Positions 1 to 9,469 of a DNA stretch of 64,000 bases are shown piece after piece. Each line of letters opens with the position of its first letter. Within the stretch, counting starts at the first letter, position 1. The stretch lies in assembly GCA_001942045.1 (NCBI GenBank), contig MSTD01000008.1, forward strand, positions 1-64,000, given 5' to 3'. The translations under genes and the position numbers were made by a program. This DNA comes from Mycolicibacterium porcinum. GTDB taxonomy: Bacteria; Actinomycetota; Actinomycetes; Mycobacteriales; Mycobacteriaceae. A model generated the notes under the pieces. The model had not been told where the DNA came from and did no database searches. It worked only from the letters and a program-made list of their open reading frames with translations.

Positions 1-1297
1 GCACATCAATCGACGACAAAGACCGCCCCGGATCAGCAACCATCGCCACCAACACCCGACGCAACCGCTCAACCAAGGTCACGGCACTGGCACCCGCGAG
101 CGGCGTCGCGCCTGCGGTACTCAAAAGGAGTTTGTCTCCGGCAGTGGAGAAGACGAACCCAAAGCTACCTACCGGGCCAACGTTGGTATAAGAGGCGGTA
201 GCTGTCGCGCCACCGAACGACAGTGTGAAAGACGATGGGAGGAAGTTGATTCCTACACGCTTGACCGGCTGACCCGGATTGCTATGCAGCACTTTGCGTT
301 CCAGCTCTCGCACGGGAAACCGCTGGTGCTGTAGCGCCTCCTTTATCCGCGCATCGACGTGTTCACAGAAAGCAGTGACCGACGATGTCGGGGATACGGT
401 AAGGACCAGCGGCACGACCCCGGACACCATCCCGGGTAGCGTCTTCAACTCAGGGTGAATGCGTCTGCTGACAGGGAAATCAAGCACAACGTGTGTGCCT
501 TCGTCATCCCACCCCCTTACCAGGAGTGCGCATGCGGCAGTGATGATCGAGGACCTAGGCATGCTCCAAGTGCTGGATAACTCATCGACTTGGCTGATCA
601 CACGCACATCCAGCTCAGCCGACGCTGAGTGGCTGTACCGATCGCTTCCAATCCCGAATTCGAGCGAGGGGTAACTCCCGCTGTCATCGGCGGGAAGGTT
701 CGCCTCCCAGTACTTTTGGTCCGCTATGTAGTCATCGGACGCTTCATAATCCAGTTCGCGCTCGATCAGCGTGTCCAGAGAGCCGAACAGTGCCTCGGGA
801 ATCGCCGAGCCGAAAACAAGCGCAGAGTAGACAGATGCAATTCGCTGGCCCGCCAACCCCAGAGCGAATCCATCGATCACTATGTGGTGGCAGCATGCGA
901 AGAGTCGGTATTCATCGGCACCTGTTTGGAACAGCGCAAACTTGAACAGCGGACCGGTCAGCGACATGGGGGTGCGTCGGATCGATGAAGCGATCGCAGT
1001 CGCCTCGGCCGCAGGGTCAGCCGATTCAGTCAAATCGAAGAAGGGCAACTCGACACTCGGCAGTTCGAGAACCCGCTGGAAGATCTGGCCACTCGCCTCG
1101 TAGAACGTCGCTCTACCTGGTTCGACTTCTTGCACTACCCGATTGATCGCCCATTCAAGAGCATCACGATCTACTACGCCTTCGATTGTCACGAAGAGTC
1201 CGAGCTGCCACTCGTTACTGGTGCCCTCTGCCTCCTGTGCCAACCAAATGTCGAGTTGCCCTCGTGTCAGCGGCAGCGCACGATCAACTGACTCCAT
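1..1297 (-). CDS. mps1: NRPS N-terminal condensation domain, Mps1-like (partial, cut by window edge)
   Basis: The reverse strand is open from an ATG at 1297 to the window edge (about 432 residues). The translation is a nonribosomal peptide synthetase condensation domain. It opens with ALPLTRGQLDIWLAQE, has the catalytic HHxxxDG motif as HHIVIDG near residue 150, and ends in the LVAMVADPGRSLSSIDV linker that usually leads into an adenylation domain. Thus only the first domain of a much larger enzyme is visible. It begins 39 bp after mbtH and follows mmpS/mmpL genes, the arrangement known from mycobacterial glycopeptidolipid loci, where Mps1 and Mps2 build the lipopeptide core. The purine-rich stretch ggggagtttgggggctcgg precedes the ATG. 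The NRPS class is certain; identity as mps1 rather than another lipopeptide synthetase is inferred from context. Confidence 0.85.
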   Translation of the reverse strand, partial: MESVDRALPLTRGQLDIWLAQEAEGTSNEWQLGLFVTIEGVVDRDALEWAINRVVQEVEPGRATFYEASGQIFQRVLELPSVELPFFDLTESADPAAEATAIASSIRRTPMSLTGPLFKFALFQTGADEYRLFACCHHIVIDGFALGLAGQRIASVYSALVFGSAIPEALFGSLDTLIERELDYEASDDYIADQKYWEANLPADDSGSYPSLEFGIGSDRYSHSASAELDVRVISQVDELSSTWSMPRSSIITAACALLVRGWDDEGTHVVLDFPVSRRIHPELKTLPGMVSGVVPLVLTVSPTSSVTAFCEHVDARIKEALQHQRFPVRELERKVLHSNPGQPVKRVGINFLPSSFTLSFGGATATASYTNVGPVGSFGFVFSTAGDKLLLSTAGATPLAGASAVTLVERLRRVLVAMVADPGRSLSSIDV

Positions 1298-1336
1298 CCG
1301 AGCCCCCAAACTCCCCGACCTGGTTGATAGCGCTTT

Positions 1337-1567
1337 CTATGCGTCGGGACCTCGGCCCGCCCCTAACCTGTCGCGCAGACTTTTAGGCCGAATGTCCGGC
1401 CAGTGCTGGTCGATGTACTCAAGACATGCCGCGCGCTCCGCCTCGCCGTAGACCACGCGCCACCCGGCCGGCACGTCGGCGAAAGCCGGCCACAAACTGT
1501 GTTGCTCCTCGTCGTTCACCAAGACAAGGAAGCTGGCGTTGTCGTCATCGAAAGGATTGATACTCAC
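1337..1567 (-). CDS. mbtH: MbtH-like NRPS accessory protein
   Basis: A 76-residue protein with the MbtH-family hallmarks: [20 protein letters not shown] at the start, then [13 protein letters not shown] and [10 protein letters not shown]. MbtH proteins bind and activate NRPS adenylation domains, and this one lies directly upstream of the NRPS gene on the same strand. I chose the GTG at 1567 because the family normally begins just before NPFDDD and because GGGGGA sits 3 bp upstream (cgc spacer), a tight but plausible ribosome site. An in-frame ATG at 1579 would add four residues (MGGR). Its role is probably confined to the adjacent lipopeptide synthetases. Confidence 0.93.
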   Translation of the reverse strand: MSINPFDDDNASFLVLVNDEEQHSLWPAFADVPAGWRVVYGEAERAACLEYIDQHWPDIRPKSLRDRLGAGRGPDA

Positions 1568-2317
1568 GCGTCCCCCCATCGGGATCAATATGGGCTGATG
1601 TGGTCGCGACCATACTCCCCCCAAGGCCCGTTGATTTGAGGTTTCGGGATGTTCTGGCGAACACCATAGCCGTTTTCAACATTCCTCCCAGTAACTTCAA
1701 GATCGATATTGATTTTCCGTTTTCAAAGAACTCCACCTACTGCGCGGGGCAACGGATCAGCCTTGCAGGCTGGACTACTCGCGCAAACCAGCCTCTTCGG
1801 AAGAGGGCACTAAATGCGCGAAATGAGCAAACAATCCAGCGCCTCTTCGGTTTTTGAACCGCAAATCGCAATGACGCACGATGATTAGAGGTCCACCACG
1901 CGGTGACCCGCGGACAGACAAAGCCTCCCGGACCAAATCAGGTGCGCAAGGCCGAATCGTGGAGCGCCTGGCGTGAGGTCTCCGACTATCAGCAGATATG
2001 GATGCCGCACGAGACGATCCACCCACCAGTTGCGTGTCAGGCAGAAATCGTCAGCCTCGACGCCACCTGGCGAACACCGCGGATATTCCTATACCCCGCC
2101 TGTCGGCGCCGTTAAACCCACCCGAGATCAGCACAACGAGCGGCGCCATCGACGAACTACGTCCACCTACTCCGAGCCAGGTGGCGCAAGGGCACGTCGC
2201 AACAACCGCACGATTCACGCACAGCGCCGCAAACGCGAGGGTGCAGAGGTACCGCAGCCTGACACACCGATAGGCACAGTGCCCACATTAAACGTGAGCG
2301 TCGTTCGCTTCGCGCCG
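1568..2317. other. 750-bp gap with no convincing gene
   Basis: No open frame here has family-like sequence. Plus-strand frames of 70-199 codons are Arg/Pro/Ser-rich shadows, and one runs on into the antisense of the next gene. Visible features are a 10-bp direct repeat gcctcttcgg at 1791-1800 and 1841-1850, the first forming a short cctctt/aagagg hairpin, and a locally AT-rich stretch around 1680-1740. The mbtH-NRPS promoter is presumably in this gap, since the upstream gene ends 750 bp away. Confidence 0.5.
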
Positions 2318-2686
2318 TCAGTAGTTGTTGCAGGTATTGAAGATCTGTTGAATAGTCCCGATATAAGGCTGATTCGACGGAACACTCGCGATTTGCTCGG
2401 CCATCTGTCGCCTCTCGGCCGGCGGCGATGCGATGAACTGACGCAAACCAGCCTCCTGCTGCGGCGATGCGATGAATGCCGCAGCGAGCGGACTCTCCGC
2501 GTTCGCGGCGGATACGACCTGTTCGTAGGTACATGTCGTGTTCACGATCGCGTCGAGGCCAGGGTCGGCTGACGCGGCCGCAGCTAGACCACACAACAAC
2601 AGTGGGACACCGGCGACAACGATGGCAGCTCCGCGCGATAACGACCTGAGCATCACTCCGACCGCCCCCTCTGTCGCCCTCATCAT
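2318..2686 (-). CDS. Hemophore-related secreted protein
   Basis: A 122-residue exported protein. Residues about 12-41 form a signal peptide (LRSLSRG, a hydrophobic run, then AAAASA before DPGLDAIV). The mature part has two cysteines, in NTTCTYEQV near the start and NTCNNY at the C-terminus, and the ASPPAERRQM segment typical of the mycobacterial hemophore-related family (distant relatives of the heme carrier Rv0203). Heme binding is known for only some members, so function here is inferred. It lies between mmpL4b and mbtH, which is unusual for this locus. An internal ATG at 2653 is an alternative start; neither has a strong ribosome site. Confidence 0.75.
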   Translation of the reverse strand: MMRATEGAVGVMLRSLSRGAAIVVAGVPLLLCGLAAAASADPGLDAIVNTTCTYEQVVSAANAESPLAAAFIASPQQEAGLRQFIASPPAERRQMAEQIASVPSNQPYIGTIQQIFNTCNNY

Positions 2687-2780
2687 CTAGTGCCCATCAA
2701 CTGTAATCGCTCTGGCAAGACAATGAAGTTCGTCTTCGGAACAAACTTCAATCGAGCGCCGGCGACAACATCCTGACCGG

Positions 2781-5720
2781 CTATGCGATGGGCTTTGGAA
2801 TCTCGGAAGTAGGACTGTCATCGGGTCGCCCGTCGACACCCAATAGTGAACGCACCCAAGGGCGAGCGCCGTAAGGACGCAAAAGTGCGCTAGCAGGGCG
2901 TGGCCGCACCCTCTGCGGCCACCAGAACCACCTTCCGAGAAGCGCAGCAACAGATGGCGTCATGAATGAACGAACGATCATTGTGTCGAACAACAATCCC
3001 AGACCGATCGTCGTACCGATCTGACCGATGATGCGAAGATCGCTGACGACCATCGAGGCCATGGTGGCTGCGAATACCAGTCCTGCCGTAGTCACGACCT
3101 TGCCGGTTCCGCCCATCGCACGGATGATGCCGGTGTTGATACCGCCACGCACCTCTTCCTTGATCCTGGACACCAGGAGCAAGTTGTAGTCAGAGCCAAC
3201 GGCCAACAGGATGATGACAGACATCGCCAGCACCATCCAGTGCAGATCAATCCCCAGAATGTACTGCCAGAGCAACACCGCGAGTCCGAACGACGCACCC
3301 AGCGAGAGCACCACGGTTCCGACAATTACCAGCGCAGCGATGAAGCTACGCGTGACGATGAGCATGATGATGAAAATCAGGCCCATCGCGGCTATCCCAG
3401 CAATGAGCAGATCAATCCTAGAGCCGTCGCGCCAGTCCTTGGCCGTCGAGGCCGCCCCGGCAACGAAGATCTCGGCATTCGACAAAGGAGTCCCCTTGAG
3501 CGACTCTTCGGCCGCAAGTCTGACCTTCTCGATACGAGCGATTCCTTCGTCCGTCGCCGGGTCGCCGTTGTGAGTGATGATGAACCTGGCTGATTTTCCG
3601 TCTGGAGAAATGAACGAAGCCAAAGCTCGTTTGAAATCCGGGTTGTCGAACACTTCCGGAGGAAGGAAGAACGTGTCGTCATTCTTAGCAGCGTCGAAAG
3701 CCCGGCCCATCGCACTGACATCTGCGCTCTGTTCATTCATCTGAGCGGACATACCCGACATCGTTGCGTACATGGTGAGCGTCATTGAACGCATCGTCTT
3801 CATGATCTCGATCAACGTCGGGAACTGCTTGAGTAGCTGCGGCAGAATGGAATTCAACTTGTCCATATCAGTGATGAGTCCAGTCAGCTTATCGTTGATC
3901 ATGGACGCGCCGTCAATAGCGTCGAAGGCCGATCGAATAGCCCAACAGATCGGGATGTTATAGCAGTGCGGCTCCCAGTGGAAGTAATTGCGAATCGGCC
4001 TGACGAAGTCTTCGAAGTCCGCTAAACCTGTCCTCAAGTCTCCGGTGATGCGTTGAATCTCGCGTGTATTTTCCACCATCCGACCGGTGAGTGCGCTGAG
4101 CCTTTTGAGCAATTCGTACTGCTTCTGCATCATGCCAATTAGCATGCGCATGTCTTCGGCCTGCTTTGGCATGTCGTTGTAGCGTTCTTCTTGAAACTTC
4201 TGAATCTGCACCTGGGTGGCGTTCTGCAGGCTCAGCAAGAAGGGGATCGACGTGTTAGCAATCGGCGTTCCCTCGGGCCGGGTAATTCCCTGGACTCGCG
4301 AAATACCATGCACTCTGAAGATGGCCTTGGCCAGTCGGTTCAACGTAATGAGGTCAGTCGGGTTTCGCAGGTCGCGATCGGTTTGGATCATGAGCACATC
4401 CGGCATCAGGCGCGCTTGCGAGAAGTGGCGCTCTGCCGCGGCATACCCCTTATTTGCGGCGATATCCGGAGAAATATAGGCACGGTCGCTATAGCTGGTT
4501 TTGTAACCCGGCAATGCCAGCAGGCCTACGAGCGCAGCCGCGAGCGAAGCGACGAGAATTGGCCCGGGCCATCGCACAATGGCCGTGCCGACCCCTCGCC
4601 ATCGACGCGATTTCAACCGCCGTTTGGGCTCAAGCAGACCGAATCGGCTGGAAAGCGCGATGCCAGCCGGGACCAACGTCACGGCGACAGCTACGGCTAC
4701 GAGCATGCCGATGGCACACGGGACACCCATCGTGTGGAAGTACGGCAGGCGGGTGAAGCTGAGTGAGAATATGGCCCCGGCAATTGTGAGTCCGGACGCA
4801 ACGACAACCGGAGCTGTGCCCCGGTATGTCGTGTAGTAGGCCGTTTCTCGGTCTTCACCGGCTTGTCTCGCCTCTTGATATCGACCGAAGAAGAAAATGC
4901 CATAGTCAGTACCCGCCGCGATGGCAAGGAACACAAGCATATTGACTGCGAAAGTAGAAAGAACAAACGAGCCGTTTGCGCCCAAGAAGGCTACGATGCC
5001 GCGGGCCGCTGCCAACTCGATTCCGACCATGATGAGTAGCAAGCTAACGGTGATGATCGACCGGTACACGAGAAGCAACATCGTGAAGATGATCACCACC
5101 GTCACGAGCGTTATCTTCAAAATTGAGTCATTGCCACCGCGCTGCATGTCTGAGGCCAGCGGCGCCGCACCCGTAACGTAGACCGTTACGCCGGTGGGGG
5201 GAGTGGAGCGGTCCACGAGTTCGCGGACGGCCGCCACCGATTCATCCCCGAGTGGCGTGCCTTGGTCGCCGGCGAGATTCAACTGCACATACACAGCCTT
5301 GCCGTCCGGACTTTGCACACTCGACGATGTGAGCCGATCCCCCCAGAGATCCTGCACATGCTGCACGTGTACCGGATCGTCTCTGAGGCTTCGTACCAAA
5401 CTCGCGTAGTACCGACGGGCGTCTTCTCCGAGCGGCTGCTGTCCCTCCAGGACGATCATCGCCGAACTGTCCGAGTCTGACTCTTCAAACGCCCGGCCCA
5501 TGCGGGCCATGCCCTGCGCAGATGGTGCTTCCTTCGGCATCATCGACACGGAATTTTTCTCGGCGACGCGCTCCAACGACGGAATGACCGACCGCCAATC
5601 GCCACCTACCGATGAGAACGTGGTGAACGCGATCACGGCTAACCATGCCAGGACGATGACTGGCGAGAATCTGCGAATCGTCCCAGCGATGAAAGGCGCG
5701 CGAGAGCTTTCAGTGCCCAT
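2781..5720 (-). CDS. mmpL4b: MmpL-family RND lipid transporter (MmpL4b-like)
   Basis: A 979-residue MmpL protein, the usual length for the family. One membrane helix near residue 20 and a porter domain are followed by a helix bundle with [10 protein letters not shown], then a large second periplasmic domain (cysteines in [12 protein letters not shown]) and a second bundle with [10 protein letters not shown]. The two Asp-Tyr pairs are the proton-relay residues of MmpL/RND pumps. It starts 6 bp after the mmpL4a stop and the two proteins are similar throughout, so they are a duplicated pair. In glycopeptidolipid producers MmpL4a and MmpL4b export the lipid with MmpS4; that assignment rests on the adjacent mbtH and NRPS genes. 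Confidence 0.88.
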   Translation of the reverse strand: MGTESSRAPFIAGTIRRFSPVIVLAWLAVIAFTTFSSVGGDWRSVIPSLERVAEKNSVSMMPKEAPSAQGMARMGRAFEESDSDSSAMIVLEGQQPLGEDARRYYASLVRSLRDDPVHVQHVQDLWGDRLTSSSVQSPDGKAVYVQLNLAGDQGTPLGDESVAAVRELVDRSTPPTGVTVYVTGAAPLASDMQRGGNDSILKITLVTVVIIFTMLLLVYRSIITVSLLLIMVGIELAAARGIVAFLGANGSFVLSTFAVNMLVFLAIAAGTDYGIFFFGRYQEARQAGEDRETAYYTTYRGTAPVVVASGLTIAGAIFSLSFTRLPYFHTMGVPCAIGMLVAVAVAVTLVPAGIALSSRFGLLEPKRRLKSRRWRGVGTAIVRWPGPILVASLAAALVGLLALPGYKTSYSDRAYISPDIAANKGYAAAERHFSQARLMPDVLMIQTDRDLRNPTDLITLNRLAKAIFRVHGISRVQGITRPEGTPIANTSIPFLLSLQNATQVQIQKFQEERYNDMPKQAEDMRMLIGMMQKQYELLKRLSALTGRMVENTREIQRITGDLRTGLADFEDFVRPIRNYFHWEPHCYNIPICWAIRSAFDAIDGASMINDKLTGLITDMDKLNSILPQLLKQFPTLIEIMKTMRSMTLTMYATMSGMSAQMNEQSADVSAMGRAFDAAKNDDTFFLPPEVFDNPDFKRALASFISPDGKSARFIITHNGDPATDEGIARIEKVRLAAEESLKGTPLSNAEIFVAGAASTAKDWRDGSRIDLLIAGIAAMGLIFIIMLIVTRSFIAALVIVGTVVLSLGASFGLAVLLWQYILGIDLHWMVLAMSVIILLAVGSDYNLLLVSRIKEEVRGGINTGIIRAMGGTGKVVTTAGLVFAATMASMVVSDLRIIGQIGTTIGLGLLFDTMIVRSFMTPSVAALLGRWFWWPQRVRPRPASALLRPYGARPWVRSLLGVDGRPDDSPTSEIPKPIA

Positions 5721-5726
5721 GTGCGG

Positions 5727-8612
5727 TTAATCCCGTAGCAGCAGTGAGCGGACCAACGCACGAGGTCCTGTGGGCCGCAACATCGAGCTTGCGGGGCGTG
5801 GACGCACCTGCTGCGGCCACCAGAACCAACGGCCCAGCAATGCGGCAATCGAGGGCATCATCAGCGCCCGCACCACCAACGTGTCAAACAACAGACCCAG
5901 ACCGATGGTCGTACCCACCTGACCGATGGTGAGCAGATCGCTCACGATCATCGAGCTCATAGTGGCAGCGAACACCAGACCAGCCGCGGTCACGACCTTT
6001 CCGGTACCTCCCATCGCCCGAATGATTCCGGTGTTGATGCCGGCACCCACTTCTTCCTTCATACGCATCACGAGCAGCAAGTTGTAGTCGGATCCCACAG
6101 CGAGTAGGACGATGACGGACATCGCCAACACGACCCAGTTGATCTGCACGCCGAGCAGGTGCTGCCACACGAGCACCGAAAGACCGAATGATGCTCCCAG
6201 CGAAAGTGCGACCGTACCAACGATGATGAGCGCAGCGATCAGACTCCTGGTCATGATGACCATGACCAGGAAGATGAGGCAGAGGGCCGATATTCCGGCG
6301 ATCAATAGGTCGATCTTCGATCCGTCGACCAGGTCCTTCACACCGGCCGCAGTGCCGGCCAGGTAGATCCTCGAGGTTTCAAGCGGTGTGCCCTTCAAGG
6401 CCTCCTCGGCCGCAACGCGAACCGGGTCTACGACGGCGATCCCTTCCGGCGATGCCGGATCTCCCTTCTGCGAGATCAGAAGGCGCGCTGCTCTTCCGTC
6501 CGGCGACATGAAGATTTCCATGACCCGTTTGAAATCCTCGTTGTCGAAAACGTCGGGCGGCAGATAGAACGAGTCATCGTTGTTGGCGTCATCGAAGGCC
6601 CTACCCATGGCCATCGAGTTCTCGTTCGATTCATCCATCTGCGAGAAGATGCCGGACATCGTGCTGTGCATCGTCAATAGCATCGTGCGGGTGCTACGCA
6701 GCGTGCCAATCATCGCTGGGAATTGCGCAACCATTTGTGGCATGAGCGCATCGAGTTGGGCGACGTCGTCGGTCAGCGCCTCCATTTTCTCCGTCAGTTG
6801 ATCGACACCGTCAAGGGCGTCGAAAACTCCCCTGAAACTCCAGCAAATCGGGATGTTGAAGCAGTGCGGTTCCCAGTAGAAGTAGTTACGAATCGGCCGG
6901 AAGAAGTCATCGAAATCTGCAATGCTGTCTCGCAGTTCCTTCGTGACCTCGTTGATCTCATTGGTGGTGCCGACCAGGCGGTGAGTCGTTGCGACCATCT
7001 GCGACATCAACTCGTACATGCGTTGCATCACGTTGATGGTTTGGGTCATCTGGTCTGCCTGCTTGAGCATGTCCTCCATTCGGTCCCGCTGGAACGGCAG
7101 GGAGAGTTTGGAACTCGCATTGCTCATACTGAGGATGAAGGGAATCGAAGCGTGCGCGATCTGCGTTCCCTCGGGCCTCGTAACGGACTGCACGTTCGCA
7201 ACGCCCGGCACAGCGAATACCGACTTCGCCAGCTTGTTGAGCACCAGTAGGTCCGTCGAGTTCCGCATGTCGTGATCGGACTCGACGATCAAGAGGTCAG
7301 GCGTGGTCATCCGCGACGCAGGGAAGTGTCGCGCCGCTGCCGCGAAGCCCTGATTGGCGGGGATGTCCTGCGGGAGAAACTTCTGGTCGTTGTAGCTGGG
7401 GTTGTATCCCGGCAGCGTCAGCAACCCGATCAGCGAAATTGCCACGGTGGCAACAAGTATCGGACCGGGCCACCGAACTATCGCGGTACCGACTCGGCGC
7501 CATCGACGGGTCGCCACAGCGCGTTTGGGATCGAATACACCGAAGCGGGAACCGGCCGCGATACAAGCAGGCACAAGGGTCAGGGCGACTGCGACGGCAA
7601 CCAAGATGCCTATCGCACCGGGGATGCCCAACGGTTGAAAGAATGGCAATCGGGTAAAGCTCAGGCACGCAATCGCTCCGGAGATAGTGACACCAGAAGC
7701 GAGTACAACCTTCGCCACGCTTCGATACGTAGTGAAGAAGGCTTCCTCGCGGTCCTCGCCGGCTTGCCGAGCTTCCTGGAACCTACCTACGAAGAAGATC
7801 GCGTAGTCCGTACCCGCCGCGATCCCGACCGAAACCAAGAGGTTCACGACGTAGGTGGTCAACCCGACGTAGCCGTGCATACCGAGAAACGCGACGACTC
7901 CACGGGCTACCTGCAGTTCGATGGCGACAGTGAACAAAACCGCGATGACGACCAGAATCGACCGGTACAGCAGAAGCAGCATCAAGAAGATCACGCCAAC
8001 GGTCACCAGGGTGATCAGAAGTACCGTGCGGTTGCCGCTCTCGCCCATATCCGTGACGATCGCGGCAGGACCGGTCAGGTATGTCGACACGCCTTCGGGT
8101 GCCACTGTCCTGTTGAGCACGTCGCGGACAGCATTAACAGATTCGCTCGCCTCGGCCTGCCCGACGGTTCCGGCGAGATCCATCTGGACGTAGACAGCTT
8201 TCCCGTCACTACTTTGTGCCGCACCGGCAGTGAGCGGGTCACCCCAGAAATCTTGAATGTGCTGGACGTGTTCCGGATCTTCCTTCAACTGGCGAATGAT
8301 CTCGGCGTAATACCTGTGCGCGTCATCGCCGAGTGGTTCTTTCCCCTCGAGGACGATCACCGCCACGCTGCCACCCGTGGTGGACTCCTGGAAGAGCTGA
8401 CCCATGCGCTCCGCAGCCTTTACTGACGGCGCATCAGGGGGACTCAGTGAAACTGAATGCTCTCGTTCGACCACTTCAAGCGGCGGAACCGTAACTGACA
8501 GCAACACGGTGACCGCCAGCCACCCGATGATGATCAGGGGCGAAAAGCTTCGGATGAACGAGGCGATTCGTGGTCGGTGAGTGCGTTGCTCATCCAGCGC
8601 TGCGTTGCTCAT
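5727..8612 (-). CDS. mmpL4a: MmpL-family RND lipid transporter (MmpL4a-like)
   Basis: A 961-residue MmpL transporter beginning with an ATG that overlaps the mmpS stop by 4 bp (ATGA), so translation is probably coupled. It has the same plan as its downstream paralogue: [10 protein letters not shown] in the first helix bundle, a periplasmic loop with [12 protein letters not shown], and [10 protein letters not shown] in the second bundle. The C-terminus ends in an Arg-rich cytoplasmic tail after RWFWWPQ. Predicted to move glycopeptidolipid precursors across the inner membrane, powered by proton flow through the two Asp-Tyr pairs. Substrate is inferred from context. Confidence 0.9.
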   Translation of the reverse strand: MSNAALDEQRTHRPRIASFIRSFSPLIIIGWLAVTVLLSVTVPPLEVVEREHSVSLSPPDAPSVKAAERMGQLFQESTTGGSVAVIVLEGKEPLGDDAHRYYAEIIRQLKEDPEHVQHIQDFWGDPLTAGAAQSSDGKAVYVQMDLAGTVGQAEASESVNAVRDVLNRTVAPEGVSTYLTGPAAIVTDMGESGNRTVLLITLVTVGVIFLMLLLLYRSILVVIAVLFTVAIELQVARGVVAFLGMHGYVGLTTYVVNLLVSVGIAAGTDYAIFFVGRFQEARQAGEDREEAFFTTYRSVAKVVLASGVTISGAIACLSFTRLPFFQPLGIPGAIGILVAVAVALTLVPACIAAGSRFGVFDPKRAVATRRWRRVGTAIVRWPGPILVATVAISLIGLLTLPGYNPSYNDQKFLPQDIPANQGFAAAARHFPASRMTTPDLLIVESDHDMRNSTDLLVLNKLAKSVFAVPGVANVQSVTRPEGTQIAHASIPFILSMSNASSKLSLPFQRDRMEDMLKQADQMTQTINVMQRMYELMSQMVATTHRLVGTTNEINEVTKELRDSIADFDDFFRPIRNYFYWEPHCFNIPICWSFRGVFDALDGVDQLTEKMEALTDDVAQLDALMPQMVAQFPAMIGTLRSTRTMLLTMHSTMSGIFSQMDESNENSMAMGRAFDDANNDDSFYLPPDVFDNEDFKRVMEIFMSPDGRAARLLISQKGDPASPEGIAVVDPVRVAAEEALKGTPLETSRIYLAGTAAGVKDLVDGSKIDLLIAGISALCLIFLVMVIMTRSLIAALIIVGTVALSLGASFGLSVLVWQHLLGVQINWVVLAMSVIVLLAVGSDYNLLLVMRMKEEVGAGINTGIIRAMGGTGKVVTAAGLVFAATMSSMIVSDLLTIGQVGTTIGLGLLFDTLVVRALMMPSIAALLGRWFWWPQQVRPRPASSMLRPTGPRALVRSLLLRD

Positions 8613-9028
8613 GCTGCCTTCAAAAGGCAGGACGTGAACGCATTCACGTTGTGGGAGGTCTTCTCTGCCTTCACCTCACCATCGACTGTGATGCGACAAC
8701 CTATGCTGTCGCTATCCCCCTGCGCCATGAGGCTCCCGACTGCGGTGGCCTTGCCGATGTCGAACTGCAACACCCAGGGCAGGTGCACACCCTCGATGTA
8801 CCGAGGCTCGGTCGTTTCGTCAAAGTAGCTGATGTTAGCCACCGCCCCCGGCGGCCCGAATACTTCGTACACCAATACCTTGGGATTGAATGGTTTCGAG
8901 TCGGCAACTTTCGTGTCCGCATACGTAGGGCGACGTTCGGAGCCGAAGATGCCGTGAAGCCGAGACACAGCAAACCCCGCGCTAGCGACCACCACGACCA
9001 CGAGCAGAGGAATCCACAGCCGCTTCAA
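8609..9028 (-). CDS. mmpS4: MmpS-family membrane protein (MmpS4-like)
   Basis: About 139-143 residues: one N-terminal membrane helix ([16 protein letters not shown]), then a periplasmic beta domain with the family signatures [35 protein letters not shown] and a C-terminal cysteine. MmpS proteins are periplasmic partners of MmpL pumps, and this one precedes two mmpL genes. The start is uncertain. The given TTG (9028) has no ribosome site at a usable distance, whereas the strong GGGGAGGAGG is spaced 6 bp from an in-frame ATT at 9040, which would restore the ILRLLKR opening I recall from homologues. Confidence 0.9.
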   Translation of the reverse strand: MKRLWIPLLVVVVVASAGFAVSRLHGIFGSERRPTYADTKVADSKPFNPKVLVYEVFGPPGAVANISYFDETTEPRYIEGVHLPWVLQFDIGKATAVGSLMAQGDSDSIGCRITVDGEVKAEKTSHNVNAFTSCLLKAA

Positions 9029-9040
9029 CAGTCTGAGAAT

Positions 9041-9469
9041 CGTTTGCCTCCTCCCCTTTCACCCTCCTCCGCACCATGCTGGGACCAGGCCCCAATGTAG
9101 CCAAATGCCCCTTCCCCGACAGCACAATCCGGTCGGAGAAGAGTAGCGCATGTTTGAAATGTGCATAGCCTTGTGCGGCTAAGTGATACGAGATCGGGAC
9201 ACGGATCTTTCCAGCCATCCGAAGGCTCAAGACGTTGCCATCGCAACGGGTTTGCCGAACACCGCCCCGGCGACACGGCGGCGCCTCCCCGTATCCAGCA
9301 CAAAGCCGCCTCTGAGTAACCGAGCAATACGAACTGCCATCCGTAATGATGTTGATATTCTTGAGGACTCGCCTATGACCGCACGCGAATTTCCCGACTG
9401 TTTGATTTCAATTTCCCACCTGCGGGCAATTTTCGCTCGATGCGGATCTGACCGGCATTCTCCTGCCCC
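9041..9469. promoter_or_regulatory. Intergenic region upstream of mmpS4 (probable promoter region)
   Basis: About 430 bp between the helicase stop and mmpS4. It holds the ribosome site of mmpS4 (GGGGAGGAGG, reverse strand, about 9047-9056) and a more AT-rich stretch at about 9340-9440. No open frame resembles a protein family. The transporter operon promoter must be here, but I cannot fix -10/-35 boxes. This is also roughly where base composition changes to the GC-rich pattern of the rest of the window. Confidence 0.4.

Noticed and set aside
1791..1850. 10-bp direct repeat gcctcttcgg
   Set aside because: Only two copies and no link to a gene; too short to call a repeat family or attachment site.
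1973..2572. A 199-codon plus-strand frame
   Set aside because: Arg/Thr-rich composition, no family motifs, and it runs across the antisense of the better-supported hemophore-related gene.
7272..8426. A 384-codon plus-strand frame opposite mmpL4a
   Set aside because: Shadow of the mmpL reading frame; composition (Arg/Gln/Asp-rich, low in hydrophobics) is typical of antisense frames in GC-rich genes.
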